In this document: positions 45,057-54,423 of the stretch, piece by piece | Numbering within the stretch: the first letter of the stretch is position 1 | How the letters are laid out: the number at the start of each line of letters is the position of its first letter | NCBI GenBank assembly: GCA_018057925.1 | Contig: JAGPCT010000010.1 | Span: 1 to 64,000, forward strand | Length of the DNA stretch: 64,000 nt | Source of the DNA: Saprospiraceae bacterium | Lineage (GTDB): Bacteria; Bacteroidota; Bacteroidia; Chitinophagales; Saprospiraceae | Reading direction: 5' to 3' | Notes under the pieces: model-generated | Database searches by the model: none | What the model saw: the letters and a program-made list of their open reading frames with translations, nothing else | What the model was told of the DNA's origin: nothing | Program-made: the position numbers and the translations under genes

Positions 45057-47597
45057 ATGATACGACTCTTAATATTTGTAAATTTATTATTAGTACTGAC
45101 GACTGTAGGTGCACAAAAACCTCAAAAATCAGAAAAAACGAAAACTGAAAGCGTAACCGCTAAATCAGACGCCGGTGCGAAAGACGATAAAGCAAAGGCA
45201 GACAAAGACAAACCCAAACCCTATGGTGAGATTATAGACTCTACTGCCGTGACACAATGGGGACTATGGGGAGTGCACCGAGTAAAAGATAAGTGGTATT
45301 TTGAAATTGCTGACAGTACACTCAATGTTCCGGTTTTAGCCATAACAAGATATAGTAAAACTGCTGCCGGAGGTGGGATATATGGCGGCGAAAATATTAA
45401 GAATCAAATGTTTCATTGGGAGCGCGGTCCGGCTAATAAGATTTTTATGAGGGGAACAGTTATTACCGTCAATAGCCCGGATAGCTCTAAGCCTATCTTT
45501 CAGTCAGTTCAGAACTCTAATCTTCAGCCTATCATGGCATCATTTGATATAAAGTCCTTACGCAAGGTCGGAAATATGCAGACTTATGTCATAGATGTGA
45601 CAGACTTCTTTAATGGCGATGAATATAGTTTTGGATTAGGGTCTATCAATAAACAACGTTTTAGGTTAAAAGGCTTACAAAAAGATGCTTCATTTATCAA
45701 TAAAATGTCAGCTTATCCGATCAATGTTGAAGTACGCACCACCAAAACATATGACATCACACCACCCAGTTTAAACGATAAATCACCTGTCGGGACATAC
45801 TTGCCTGCCGGCTCAAGTAGCGGCTTTGTGACGGTAGAGTTAAATACTTCCATGATTATGTTACCGAAGAATCCTATGAAAAAGCGCAACTTCGATAGTC
45901 GAGTGGGTTTCTTTTCAGGACAAAGGACGGAATATGAGGAAAATTCACAGAAGGCCGATGTAGAGACCTTTATCGTGAGATGGCGATTGGAACCACGAAA
46001 TGAAGCGGATCGTGAAAAACAACGACGTGGAGTTCTCATAGAGCCAGCCAAAAAAATTGTTTACTATATTGATCCGGCGACTCCTGCCAAATGGCGTCCT
46101 TATCTTATTCAAGGGATTGATGACTGGAACGGAGCCTTTGAGCAAGCAGGCTGGAAGAATGCTATTGAGGGAAGGTTGTGGCCGGAAAATGACACAACCA
46201 TGAGCCTGGAAGATGCCCGATATTCTGTCATCCGATACTTTGCATCAGATATTCAAAATGCATACGGACCCAATGTGCACGATCCCCGGACCGGAGAGAT
46301 TATAGAAAGCCATATCGGTTGGTATCACAATATCATGAGGCTATTGCGCAACTGGTATTTGATTCAAGCAGGCGCTACCGATAGCAGGGCCGGAAACATT
46401 GAATTTGACGATAATCTCATGGGAGAGTTAATTCGCTTTGTGTCATCCCATGAAGTGGGTCATACACTCGGATTAAGACATAATATGGGTGCGAGCTTTG
46501 CCACTCCTGTTGAAAAACTGAGAGATAATAATTGGGTCTCAAAAAACGGTCATACTTCGTCGATTATGGATTATGCAAGATTTAATTATGTCGCACAACC
46601 GGAAGATGGAGTTACAGACCTATTTCCTCGCATAGGAGATTATGACAAGTGGGCTATCGAATGGGGATATACTTTTATGGATACCCGGGATCAAAAGGTG
46701 GAAGATTCCTTATTGAATATCATGGTAAAAAAGGCTTATGAAAACCCAAGATTGCATTTTGGAACAGAGATAAGTCAATATGATCCTCGTTTTCAGAGAG
46801 AAGACCTTGGTGACAACGCTATGAAGGCGTCTGCTTATGGTATCAAGAACTTAAAGCGTATCATGCCTAATTTGGAGAAATGGAGTTCTCGAGAGGGTAA
46901 GAGCTATGCCGAATTGGAAGAATTGTACAATGCGCTTATTGGTCAATATCGTCGGTATATGGGTCATGTTGCGAAAAATATTGGAGGAGTATATGAAGAC
47001 CCCAAAACGAGTGATATGTCCGGGCAACCATTCCGTATAGTGCCTGTTGCCACACAGCAGGAAGCTATTCAATTTTTAAATGAATATGTCTTTACGGCCC
47101 CAACATGGCTTGCCGATGTTACGATTATTTCAAAGATTCGTCCGGATGCGGGTGTTGAAGCCATTAAGGGAATACAACAAGGAGTCATCAATGATATATT
47201 TTCAGGGGATAAGCTGATACGTTTGATGGAGTATTCAAGTAAAGGTGGATATTCTTTTAATCAAATGCTCAATGAAATAGAGGAAAATATTATCGGTAAT
47301 CAAGACGGTAGAAATATATATCAAAGAAATTTGCAAAAGATATATGTTGGTAAATTAATTGAATTGCTCAAGCCGGGCAGTGCAACAGCCATGGCACTTG
47401 CTATCGGGACGCCTTTCGGATCAAATCGATTAACTGTAAATTTGGACGAAACTGATGTTCCATCTATTGCAAGGGGACATCTTTCCAAGATAAGAAAGGA
47501 GATCAAGGGCAACCTTAAGAAAGCAGATTCCGAGGTGGCAAAATACCATAATATCGATTTGTTGGCTCGTATTGACAAGGCCTTGAAAGTGGACTGA
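45057..47597 (+). CDS. Secreted zinc metalloprotease (DUF5117/DUF5118 type)
   Basis: An 846-residue protein with a short signal peptide (MIRLLIFVNLLLVLTTVGAQ) followed by a Lys/Ala/Asp-rich linker (about 21-55). N-terminal DUF5118/DUF5117 segments (KDKWYFEIADSTLNVPVLAI, ASFDIKSLRK) precede the zinc site SHEVGHTLGLRHNMGAS at about residues 463-479. The Met-turn region SIMDYARFNYVAQPED follows. These proteins are usual in Bacteroidota; the natural substrate is not established. No T9SS sorting domain is seen, so it is probably periplasmic. Confidence 0.9.
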   Translation: MIRLLIFVNLLLVLTTVGAQKPQKSEKTKTESVTAKSDAGAKDDKAKADKDKPKPYGEIIDSTAVTQWGLWGVHRVKDKWYFEIADSTLNVPVLAITRYSKTAAGGGIYGGENIKNQMFHWERGPANKIFMRGTVITVNSPDSSKPIFQSVQNSNLQPIMASFDIKSLRKVGNMQTYVIDVTDFFNGDEYSFGLGSINKQRFRLKGLQKDASFINKMSAYPINVEVRTTKTYDITPPSLNDKSPVGTYLPAGSSSGFVTVELNTSMIMLPKNPMKKRNFDSRVGFFSGQRTEYEENSQKADVETFIVRWRLEPRNEADREKQRRGVLIEPAKKIVYYIDPATPAKWRPYLIQGIDDWNGAFEQAGWKNAIEGRLWPENDTTMSLEDARYSVIRYFASDIQNAYGPNVHDPRTGEIIESHIGWYHNIMRLLRNWYLIQAGATDSRAGNIEFDDNLMGELIRFVSSHEVGHTLGLRHNMGASFATPVEKLRDNNWVSKNGHTSSIMDYARFNYVAQPEDGVTDLFPRIGDYDKWAIEWGYTFMDTRDQKVEDSLLNIMVKKAYENPRLHFGTEISQYDPRFQREDLGDNAMKASAYGIKNLKRIMPNLEKWSSREGKSYAELEELYNALIGQYRRYMGHVAKNIGGVYEDPKTSDMSGQPFRIVPVATQQEAIQFLNEYVFTAPTWLADVTIISKIRPDAGVEAIKGIQQGVINDIFSGDKLIRLMEYSSKGGYSFNQMLNEIEENIIGNQDGRNIYQRNLQKIYVGKLIELLKPGSATAMALAIGTPFGSNRLTVNLDETDVPSIARGHLSKIRKEIKGNLKKADSEVAKYHNIDLLARIDKALKVD

Positions 47598-47617
47598 TTC
47601 GGTAGATAATACGAAGA

Positions 47618-48136
47618 CTAATGTCCGTTATTATAATCTGCAATATTTTCTATGACTTTAGTGCAAGCATTGTCCAACAGTTTAAAAACATGTTGATAAC
47701 CATCGTAGCCGCCATACCATGGGTCAGGGACATCTTCATCTGAATTGGGATTAACTTCATTGAGGAGGAAGCGTATTTTACGACGTTGTTCGTCGGATGT
47801 TGCCATGGAGGATACATCTTTGTAATTGGATGCGTCCATGACGAAGATGATATCAAAGTCGTTAAAATCCCTGATATTAAAATGTCGAGCTCTTTGTGAG
47901 GAGATGTCGATATGGTGTTCCTTGGCGACCTTAATGCTACTTTTGTGTGGAGGTTCTCCTACATGATAAGCTGCTGTGCCGGCGCTATCGACGACGGCAT
48001 TGATTCCGGAAATGAGGATTTTATGGCGTAGGATACCTTCAGCTAATGGACTTCGGCAGATATTGCCTAAGCATACCATCAAAATTTTAGTGGGGGAGGT
48101 AAAGTTAGATTGATTTGACGCAGTGAGTTGAGACAT
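47618..48136 (-). CDS. Low-molecular-weight protein-tyrosine phosphatase
   Basis: A 172-residue phosphatase. The P-loop MVCLGNICRSPLAEG holds the nucleophilic Cys and Arg, and the general acid is in DVPDPWYGG near residue 140. The first ~16 residues are not conserved, so an internal start is possible. It starts 8 bp after the ybeY stop and is the last gene of the DUF4175 - anti-sigma - ybeY unit. It may reverse tyrosine or arginine phosphorylation; the partner kinase is not in the window. Confidence 0.9.
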   Translation of the reverse strand: MSQLTASNQSNFTSPTKILMVCLGNICRSPLAEGILRHKILISGINAVVDSAGTAAYHVGEPPHKSSIKVAKEHHIDISSQRARHFNIRDFNDFDIIFVMDASNYKDVSSMATSDEQRRKIRFLLNEVNPNSDEDVPDPWYGGYDGYQHVFKLLDNACTKVIENIADYNNGH

Positions 48137-48143
48137 ACACAGT

Positions 48144-48569
48144 TTAGGGAATTAGTTGTAGATAATGATTTTCCATAGACCTCATGATGGTGGATTCTTT
48201 TTGAGTTTTATCTTTCAAGCCACATAAGTGTAAACAGCCATGGATCAAAACTCGATACAGCTCGATTGTTGGTTTTATACCGAGTTGAGATGCATTGTCT
48301 TTTACTCTATCTGTACTGATAAAGATGTCAGATTCTACTAAATCATGATTGTAATCGAAGGTAATAATATCGGTGTAATAGTCGTGATTCAGGTGAGTTT
48401 TGTTCACTTCTAAGATTTGCTCGTCATTACAAAAAACAATGTTGATAAAGTGGAGTGTTTTATTGTAGTCTTGAAAGATTTTCTCAGCGACAGTTCTAAA
48501 GGCTGTTTTAGAAAATAGGATATTGTGAGTATTCACTTCTTTGAAAAACTGAATCTTTTGAATAGCCAT
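48144..48569 (-). CDS. ybeY: Endoribonuclease YbeY
   Basis: A 141-residue rRNA-maturation endonuclease. The metal motif HGCLHLCGLKDKT lies near residues 109-121. The first two His are kept, but the third canonical ligand (H-x3-H-x5-H) is Asp here. As I recall, this variation is common in Bacteroidota YbeY. NKTHLNHDYYTDIITFDY is the preceding conserved segment. The start codon overlaps the stop of the kinase-like gene, showing tight coupling. Confidence 0.92.
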   Translation of the reverse strand: MAIQKIQFFKEVNTHNILFSKTAFRTVAEKIFQDYNKTLHFINIVFCNDEQILEVNKTHLNHDYYTDIITFDYNHDLVESDIFISTDRVKDNASQLGIKPTIELYRVLIHGCLHLCGLKDKTQKESTIMRSMENHYLQLIP

Positions 48570-48976
48570 TATTTTCGAATATTAAAGATCATTTCCACAC
48601 AAGAGCCATTGTTTTTAAAGTGGATATCATCGCTCAGTGATTTCATGATGAGGACACCTCGACCGCCCGGTTTTTCAATATTTTCTTTGCAGCAAGGATC
48701 GGGCACTTTGGCTACTTCAAAGCCGCCGCCTTCGTCTCTGACACAGACAGTCAGCCTATTTTGTTCTAAAAATGTTTGAAGGACGACTTCTTTGTTCTCA
48801 TCCACTTGATTACCATGGATGATGGCATTATTAACAGCTTCCGTTAGGCTGATTAAAATATTGTGAAATACTTCGTCGTCGATGTTGTATTTCAGTCTGA
48901 GCTCATTGGCGAAGGGCTCGACTTGAGTAATACTTTTTAGTTTACTCGATAATTTTATAACATTTATTGGTTTCAT
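48569..48976 (-). CDS. RsbW/SpoIIAB-like ATP-binding protein
   Basis: A 135-residue GHKL-fold protein: N box LTEAVNNAIIHGNQ (about 45-58), G1 box VRDEGGGFEV (about 87-96), G2 box GGRGVLIMKSLSDDI (about 110-124). Such proteins are anti-sigma factors or serine kinases. No sigma factor or anti-anti-sigma gene is adjacent. It overlaps the DUF4175 gene by 4 bp upstream and abuts ybeY downstream, so it belongs to a four-gene operon. Confidence 0.88.
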   Translation of the reverse strand: MKPINVIKLSSKLKSITQVEPFANELRLKYNIDDEVFHNILISLTEAVNNAIIHGNQVDENKEVVLQTFLEQNRLTVCVRDEGGGFEVAKVPDPCCKENIEKPGGRGVLIMKSLSDDIHFKNNGSCVEMIFNIRK

Positions 48977-51900
48977 TTTCCCGACAATTGATTATAATAT
49001 TGTTCTACCAATCTTTTATAATATGGAGTAAGTGTTGGGTAAACCGGGCGAAGGTCATCAATTCCGGCTTCTTTCTTTCTGATATATTCCTGCATGGAAG
49101 GTGGAATTTTAGATTGTTGTTGGAGGGCTTGATTTGCCTTACGTTGCTCGTCTTTATCTTGTTCTTTTTGGGCACGTTCTTCTTCCAGAAGCCGCACCAT
49201 AATATCTTGTTGTCTTCTCAACATTTCATTGGTAAGTCTTCTATTAACCAAATCTTTTTCAATTTGATCCATGGCATCGATGATATCTTGAATTTGTTTT
49301 TTACCTTGACCATTGGATTTCATTTGAGCATCTAAATCCTGAAGCATCTTACGTACTTTAGCTTGTTGAGCTGCCATTTGTCCAAAGTTTTCACTTCCCG
49401 GGCTTTTGCCATCTTTCATTTTCCCCATTTGGTTTTTCATTTCTTCGGTCATTTTTTGTTGACCTTGAGATATTTTATCCATTTGAGGCATTTCACCTTT
49501 TTTGGATGGAGTACCACTACTTGGGTTGCTGCCACCTGGTTTGGTGCAAGTGCCGGAGCCGGGCATAGATTGAGCCTGCATCTGCATTTGGTTGAGTGCT
49601 TCACTCAGCATCAGGGCGAGGTCATTGAGGCTGGTCATGGCATGTTGTTGGGTATTGGCGGCAAGAGGTTTATTTCTATCTTCCAGGTTGTCCATGGTTT
49701 GGTTCAAATTATCATTGACTTCTCCTACTTTTTTAAGGATAAAGGATTCAATTTGAATCACTCTCTTACTCAATGCCACTAAGCTGTCATCGACCATTTT
49801 GAAGTCAGATTTTATTTTCTTTTGATCGCGGTTTAAGCTCACATATTTGGGTGTATTAATCATTGTGGCATTATATTGATTGATTAAGTTTTCCTGATTA
49901 AAGGATAGGCCGATGATATTTTCCAGCAATTGTCTGACGGCTTTCATATCGAGTTCAATTTGTTCCTTTTCAGATGCAGCCATATCGTTTTCCATGTTTT
50001 GAGCCATCTGTTTCATCTTTTTAGATGCGCTTTTCTGGCTTTTGGAAGCGTTCTGGTTGTCTTTTTTATCCAATTGGTCTTGAGCCTTCTTCAGGTCTTG
50101 TTCGGTCTGCTGCTGTTCTTCCTTTTGGTCGTCCAATTTTTTAGGAGCGTTGAGCTCTTTATTCTCTTTTTGAATTTCATCCATTTTCTTCTGGACATCT
50201 TCAAAATCTTTTTTAATTTGCTCTTGTTCTTTTTTTAATTGCTCTTGATCTTTTTGCTTTTTCTCCGTTTGTTCGGCCAGTTTTTCTTGCTTTTCGGCCA
50301 GTTCATTGAGTTTCTTGACCTGATCCTGTACTTTGCTTTCCAGTTCAAGTTGTTTCATAAGTTCCATGAGCCTATCGAGGCTTTTATTCTGCTGTTCATT
50401 TTGTTGGGACATCTTTTCCAATTGATTGATAGACTCTTTTTTGTCGAGTTTGTCCATCAATTCTTTAATTTTGTCCATCAGTTTTTGTTCTTCCGGATTT
50501 TGCAATTCTTTCAGCATTTCATCCAGTTTTTGTTGTTTTTCCTGAATTTCCGGATTGGGTTGTTTTATCTCTTGTTCGTCATTGCGTTTTTGTTCTAACT
50601 TTTCCTGTGTTTTTTGCAGTTGTTCTTGGAGTTGTTGTTGTTTTTCAAGGAGTTTAGACAATTGTTCTTTGTCTTGCCAGTTAAGTGATTTTTGTTGTAA
50701 TAATTTATCTCTTAACTTTTGGATGGCATCATTTATTTTTTTGGATTCTTTTAGTGTTTTTTCCAATTCACTCTGGATTTCCTTAGTAGATTGGTCTATA
50801 TTTTTTTCTAATTGTTTAACAGATGGTTTTTTAAAAGAAAGGGCATTCGTTTTAGAAGATTTGGGTCCCTTCGTTCCATCATTATCAAATACTTCAAAAT
50901 AGTATGAGAGGTCAGAGCCTGGTTTGAGTTGGAGGGCGTCAATATCGAGGAGATAGCTATAGAATCCTTGTTTGGCTGTTGGTTTTGGCAGAGTAATCGT
51001 TCGGGTAATCAACTTACCGTCTTCAGTCCGAATTTGCTGTACCATTTGAATTTTAGATATACCGTAATCGTCGGACATGTTACCGCTGAGATAGACCAGC
51101 TTTGAGTTGGTTGAATCTATATACTGTTCGAGGCTGATGGCCGGATATTCATCCATTACAACGTGTATAGAGTATGCCAAGCTATCGCTATTGGGCAGGT
51201 TTTTGTTGCCTATGATGATTTGATAGTTTTGGTCGCTTATGGCTGTTTTAAGGAAGGAATAACGGCCTTCGCTAAGATGTTGGGCAGGAGTGGGTGCTTT
51301 GCCCTCGAAGTCCATCATTACTCTATCTGCCATTCTGGTCGATATGTCCCAGGTGATTTTCGTGCCAAAAGGTACAACGATATCACCTATTCCTTTAACT
51401 ATTTCTGTTGGTCTGTTGATGTAAGCGGGATACACCATTTTGACAGCAAGGTCTGTCATGCCGGCTTTAACCAAGACATTTAAGGTATATGGCTTACTTT
51501 TAAAACCTGCTGCGCTAAGTTGAAAATCTATATTGTCCTGCACATTGGCGAATGTATAGGAATATAATCCCTTGTCATTTTTGCTCAATCTATATGGTGC
51601 GTCGTTATATACAATATCTACTTGTTCAGGAAGAGAATTGCCTTCTAATTGAACCTCTAAGGTATAGTTGTCAAATTCGGGAACTTCGAGCGACTTATTG
51701 ATTATCCGGAAAGTAAATGGCGCTTCTCTTTCAAATTCCTTGTCATTGTTTAAAAGCCGATTAGCGGGTTTTTTAATTAAGGATGGGGCACCTAAAAAAA
51801 GAACCAATAGTACCGACAAGGGTAGAATTGCAAATTTAAGATATCGTTTGTTTTTGCTTAGGTCGATGGCGTTTTTAAAAGGAACAGGTTGGAGTTCCTT

Positions 51901-52314
51901 GGTTTTTTGTTCTATTCCGGCCAACAGCAAAGTAGAATCCGGGTGTTGTGCCGACTGTTGATTGAGTTGTAGGACGTTGAGTAGCTTGTCTTTTACTTTA
52001 GGAAAGTGGTCGCCAATGATAGAAGCTGCTTTTTCATTGGAAATGGTTGTCCCCAGTCTAAAATATTTTAGCAAAGGAATGACAATCCAGCTTATCAGCG
52101 TAAACAGCGAAGCCGCAACAAAGGAATAAAACAAGATTTTACGACCTGTCATTCCAAAGTAAAAATAGTTTTCAAGGAGAGCAATTACTATAAAGTATAG
52201 CGTGACGAAGCCCAATAGATACAGGGATCCGCGTATCATTTTATTCAGATAAAACTTACGGATAAACTGATCTAACTTACTTATTAAGAGGTTATAATTA
52301 TTATCTTGCTTCAT
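48973..52314 (-). CDS. DUF4175-family membrane protein with long coiled coil
   Basis: A 1113-residue protein. Three membrane helices are near the N-terminus (about residues 28-50, 58-82, 155-172). An extracytoplasmic beta-rich part (about 200-480) has Ig-like strands such as VKMVYPAYINRPTEI. A very long Gln/Lys/Glu coiled coil spans about 510-800. A second helical part with QSMPGSGTCTKPGGSNPSSG precedes the basic C-terminus. Its function is unknown. It heads the operon with the RsbW-like protein, ybeY and the phosphatase. Confidence 0.88.
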   Translation of the reverse strand: MKQDNNYNLLISKLDQFIRKFYLNKMIRGSLYLLGFVTLYFIVIALLENYFYFGMTGRKILFYSFVAASLFTLISWIVIPLLKYFRLGTTISNEKAASIIGDHFPKVKDKLLNVLQLNQQSAQHPDSTLLLAGIEQKTKELQPVPFKNAIDLSKNKRYLKFAILPLSVLLVLFLGAPSLIKKPANRLLNNDKEFEREAPFTFRIINKSLEVPEFDNYTLEVQLEGNSLPEQVDIVYNDAPYRLSKNDKGLYSYTFANVQDNIDFQLSAAGFKSKPYTLNVLVKAGMTDLAVKMVYPAYINRPTEIVKGIGDIVVPFGTKITWDISTRMADRVMMDFEGKAPTPAQHLSEGRYSFLKTAISDQNYQIIIGNKNLPNSDSLAYSIHVVMDEYPAISLEQYIDSTNSKLVYLSGNMSDDYGISKIQMVQQIRTEDGKLITRTITLPKPTAKQGFYSYLLDIDALQLKPGSDLSYYFEVFDNDGTKGPKSSKTNALSFKKPSVKQLEKNIDQSTKEIQSELEKTLKESKKINDAIQKLRDKLLQQKSLNWQDKEQLSKLLEKQQQLQEQLQKTQEKLEQKRNDEQEIKQPNPEIQEKQQKLDEMLKELQNPEEQKLMDKIKELMDKLDKKESINQLEKMSQQNEQQNKSLDRLMELMKQLELESKVQDQVKKLNELAEKQEKLAEQTEKKQKDQEQLKKEQEQIKKDFEDVQKKMDEIQKENKELNAPKKLDDQKEEQQQTEQDLKKAQDQLDKKDNQNASKSQKSASKKMKQMAQNMENDMAASEKEQIELDMKAVRQLLENIIGLSFNQENLINQYNATMINTPKYVSLNRDQKKIKSDFKMVDDSLVALSKRVIQIESFILKKVGEVNDNLNQTMDNLEDRNKPLAANTQQHAMTSLNDLALMLSEALNQMQMQAQSMPGSGTCTKPGGSNPSSGTPSKKGEMPQMDKISQGQQKMTEEMKNQMGKMKDGKSPGSENFGQMAAQQAKVRKMLQDLDAQMKSNGQGKKQIQDIIDAMDQIEKDLVNRRLTNEMLRRQQDIMVRLLEEERAQKEQDKDEQRKANQALQQQSKIPPSMQEYIRKKEAGIDDLRPVYPTLTPYYKRLVEQYYNQLSGK

Positions 52315-52403
52315 TCTGATGTACTCACATTAATTAAAACTAAAGAAACGACTATTTCGTTTTAAAATTCTACCTGTTTTTGTAATTAAATTGAAACCCG
52401 GCA

Positions 52404-52601
52404 TCAATGACCGGCCATTTGTTTGCGCATTTTCTTGTCGAAAAGCTGCGATTTTCCTTTGGTAAACTTACCTCCTTTCTTTGGTTTGGATACGGCTTCC
52501 TCGTAGGCAGGACATCCTGATTTTCTGGCACAAGAACTCATTGCTAAGGTCAGACTTAACAAACTGCCGATCAATAAAAGGGAAACAAAATATTTCTTCA
52601 T
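52404..52601 (-). CDS. Small basic lipoprotein
   Basis: This is 65 residues from ATG at 52601; upstream ATGs at 52622 and 52613 only lengthen the signal. The signal peptide MKKYFVSLLLIGSLLSLTLA leads to a lipobox-like MSSC, after which the mature part (ARKSGCPAYEEAVSKPKKGG...KMRKQMAGH) is short and very basic. No family is recognised, but the SGCPAYxEA pattern is familiar from small Bacteroidota lipoproteins. It may associate with peptidoglycan or the outer-membrane inner leaflet. Confidence 0.7.
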   Translation of the reverse strand: MKKYFVSLLLIGSLLSLTLAMSSCARKSGCPAYEEAVSKPKKGGKFTKGKSQLFDKKMRKQMAGH

Positions 52602-52979
52602 GTTATTCGTCATAAAGTTCAAAGATATGTTTTTTTGGAAGTATTGCTTGAATTTAAACGTGTTAGTGCAATAAATGGTTCACAGTCAAGTGTCTTTACT
52701 GCTTATTTAACACTTTTTAGTTGTATTTTTATAATCCCAAATGCGGCAAAAGACAATTAAAGAGTTACTGTATAAAAAAGTGTGTAATATCCCAATAACA
52801 TTGGTCTAAACATCAAACACATCTACATTGCAATTCGTACACAGGGACGTCCCTCATAATCAGCACTCTTCGGTTTTAATAGGTTATAAAAGACAATCTG
52901 GCACAGACCACCAAAGAGAGGAGTTGGATAGGATAGTTGTTTTTTTATTGAATAAGACTTGAATACTATGATTATAGCG
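52602..52979. other. Intergenic region with repeats
   Basis: A 378-bp spacer without a gene. It contains a 26-bp unit AATATCCCAATAACATTGGT-CTAAAC (52786-52811), repeated near 59288-59313. Directly after it is a partial dispersed repeat (copy H, 52830-52886). Confidence 0.5.
52830..52886. repeat. Dispersed intergenic repeat, partial copy H
   Basis: CAATTCGTACACAGGGACGT, CCCTCATAATCAGCACTCTT and CGGTTTT match the second half of the 54167-54316 copy. The left TTCCGCA hairpin is missing. Confidence 0.65.
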
Positions 52980-54038
52980 TTATGCCCATCGCATCAGTAC
53001 GGCGCCCCATGTAAATCCACTTCCAAATGCAGTAAGACATACCAAGTCGCCGGAGCTAAAGAGACCTTGTTCGTGTGCTTCTGTCAGAGCTATAGGAATA
53101 GATGCTGCTGTGGTATTGCCGTATTTGTGGATGTTGTTATATACTTGGTCATCTCTTAGTTTCAATCTGTGTTGTATGAAGGATGCAATACGGAGGTTGG
53201 CTTGATGGGGAATCAGCATTTTAAGATCGGAGGGTTGGTGTCCGGTTTTATTCAACACTTCCATTATGGCATCGGGCATCTTTTGAACGGCATGTTTAAA
53301 GACTAATTGACCATTCATCTGTGGAAAGATGAGTCCATCGTCTAACATCTTTTGTGTAAGGAAAATGCCGCCGTATTCTTGGTCATCAAGGTATCCATAT
53401 TGTTCTATGTTGCCGTATCTTCCACCATGGCATCCCGGATTGATAAAGGCCAATTCTTCAGCATGAGTGCCATCACTGTGCATACATGTAGCAAGGATAC
53501 CATGGTCTGCCTTATCAGTCGGTTGAACGATAGCTGCTCCTGCGCCATCACCAAAGATAACGGTAACATTGCGACCTCGGGTTGTATAGTCGAGACCCAT
53601 GGAGTGGACTTCTGCACCTACGACGAGGATGTTTTTGTACATGTTTGAAGAGGCGAATTGATGAGCGACACTCATGGCATAAATAAATCCTGAACACTGA
53701 TTACGTACATCGAGGGCGCCACATTCAGTAGAAGTGATACCCAATTCTCTTTGTAGTAAGACGCCGCAACCCGGGAAGAAATAATCAGGGCTTAGCGTAG
53801 CAAAAATAATGAAGTCGATGTCATTGGGATTGATACCGGCACGTTCAATAGCTATTCGGGAGGCCTCTGCTGCAAGGGAAACGGTGGACTCTTTATGCCT
53901 GGTGGCATATCTTCTTTCTTGAATACCGGTCCTTTCTTGAATCCACTCATCAGAAGTGTCCATATAAAGGGTTAAGTCATTGTTGGTAACGACATTTTTT
54001 GGAACATAAAAGCCCAAACTTTTGATAAAAGAGCCCAT
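52980..54038 (-). CDS. fabH: 3-oxoacyl-ACP synthase III (FabH-like)
   Basis: A 352-residue condensing enzyme that starts fatty-acid chains from acyl-CoA and malonyl-ACP. The catalytic Cys is in ALDVRNQCSGFIYAM (about residue 114), the His in LIPHQANLRI (about 282) and the Asn in YGNTTAASIP (about 312). GFYVPKNVVTN and QERTGIQERRYA mark the N-terminus. No other fab or acpP gene lies nearby, so a role in a specialised chain rather than housekeeping synthesis is possible. Confidence 0.9.
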   Translation of the reverse strand: MGSFIKSLGFYVPKNVVTNNDLTLYMDTSDEWIQERTGIQERRYATRHKESTVSLAAEASRIAIERAGINPNDIDFIIFATLSPDYFFPGCGVLLQRELGITSTECGALDVRNQCSGFIYAMSVAHQFASSNMYKNILVVGAEVHSMGLDYTTRGRNVTVIFGDGAGAAIVQPTDKADHGILATCMHSDGTHAEELAFINPGCHGGRYGNIEQYGYLDDQEYGGIFLTQKMLDDGLIFPQMNGQLVFKHAVQKMPDAIMEVLNKTGHQPSDLKMLIPHQANLRIASFIQHRLKLRDDQVYNNIHKYGNTTAASIPIALTEAHEQGLFSSGDLVCLTAFGSGFTWGAVLMRWA

Positions 54039-54166
54039 AGTGATTTAGATTTTTGCTCCAAAGTAAGCATATTTCAGGCAATGGAAAAAAAATTAAGAAA
54101 AATTTAAGTTTAATGAGAGGCACAACCTCTGTTTTTAAGATGTAATGCCTATGTTGATTTTGTTTG

Positions 54167-54316
54167 AACCCAAATTCCGCATTTGTCTAATGCGGAATCG
54201 ATTTACGACTCGTAATCAATGGTTTCAGTAAACCATTGAAACGATTCGTACATCGGGATTAACCCTCATAATCAGCACTATACGGTTTTTCAAAACCTTT
54301 ACTGCTGAATTCTGGT
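54167..54316. repeat. Dispersed intergenic repeat, longest copy I
   Basis: This is about 150 bp with all blocks: AACCCAAATTCCGCATTTGT, CTAATGCGGAATCGATTTAC, GACTCGTAATCAATGGTTTC, CATTGAAACGATTCGTACAT, CGGGATTAACCCTCATAATC, AGCACTATACGG, and CAAAACCTTTACTGCTGAAT ending TCTGGTT. Internal palindromes include TTCCGCAT/ATGCGGAA and GGTTTC/GAAACG-like arms around AGTAAACCATTG. It serves as the reference for the family. Confidence 0.8.
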
Positions 54317-54397
54317 TGAAAAGGAAGTGCAGTTAGATAAAAATTCAAAATATTCTCGTAAACGAAGTAGTGAATTGCAACAAATCTAAAATAAAGA

Positions 54398-54420
54398 TAC
54401 CTTTGCCATAAAAAGGAGGG
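54398..54420 (+). promoter_or_regulatory. -7 box and strong Shine-Dalgarno for the membrane protein gene
   Basis: TACCTTTG (54398-54405) matches TAnnTTTG. AAAAGGAGGG (54411-54420) is a nearly perfect Shine-Dalgarno, unusual in this genome, 3 nt before the TTG at 54424. The transcript would begin just upstream of the ribosome site. It decides the TTG start. Confidence 0.6.
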
Positions 54421-54423
54421 ATA

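Noticed and set aside
48967..50902. Chain of plus-strand Phe/Leu/Cys-rich ORFs
   Set aside because: Antisense of the Lys/Glu/Gln coiled coil of the DUF4175 gene; low-complexity shadow.
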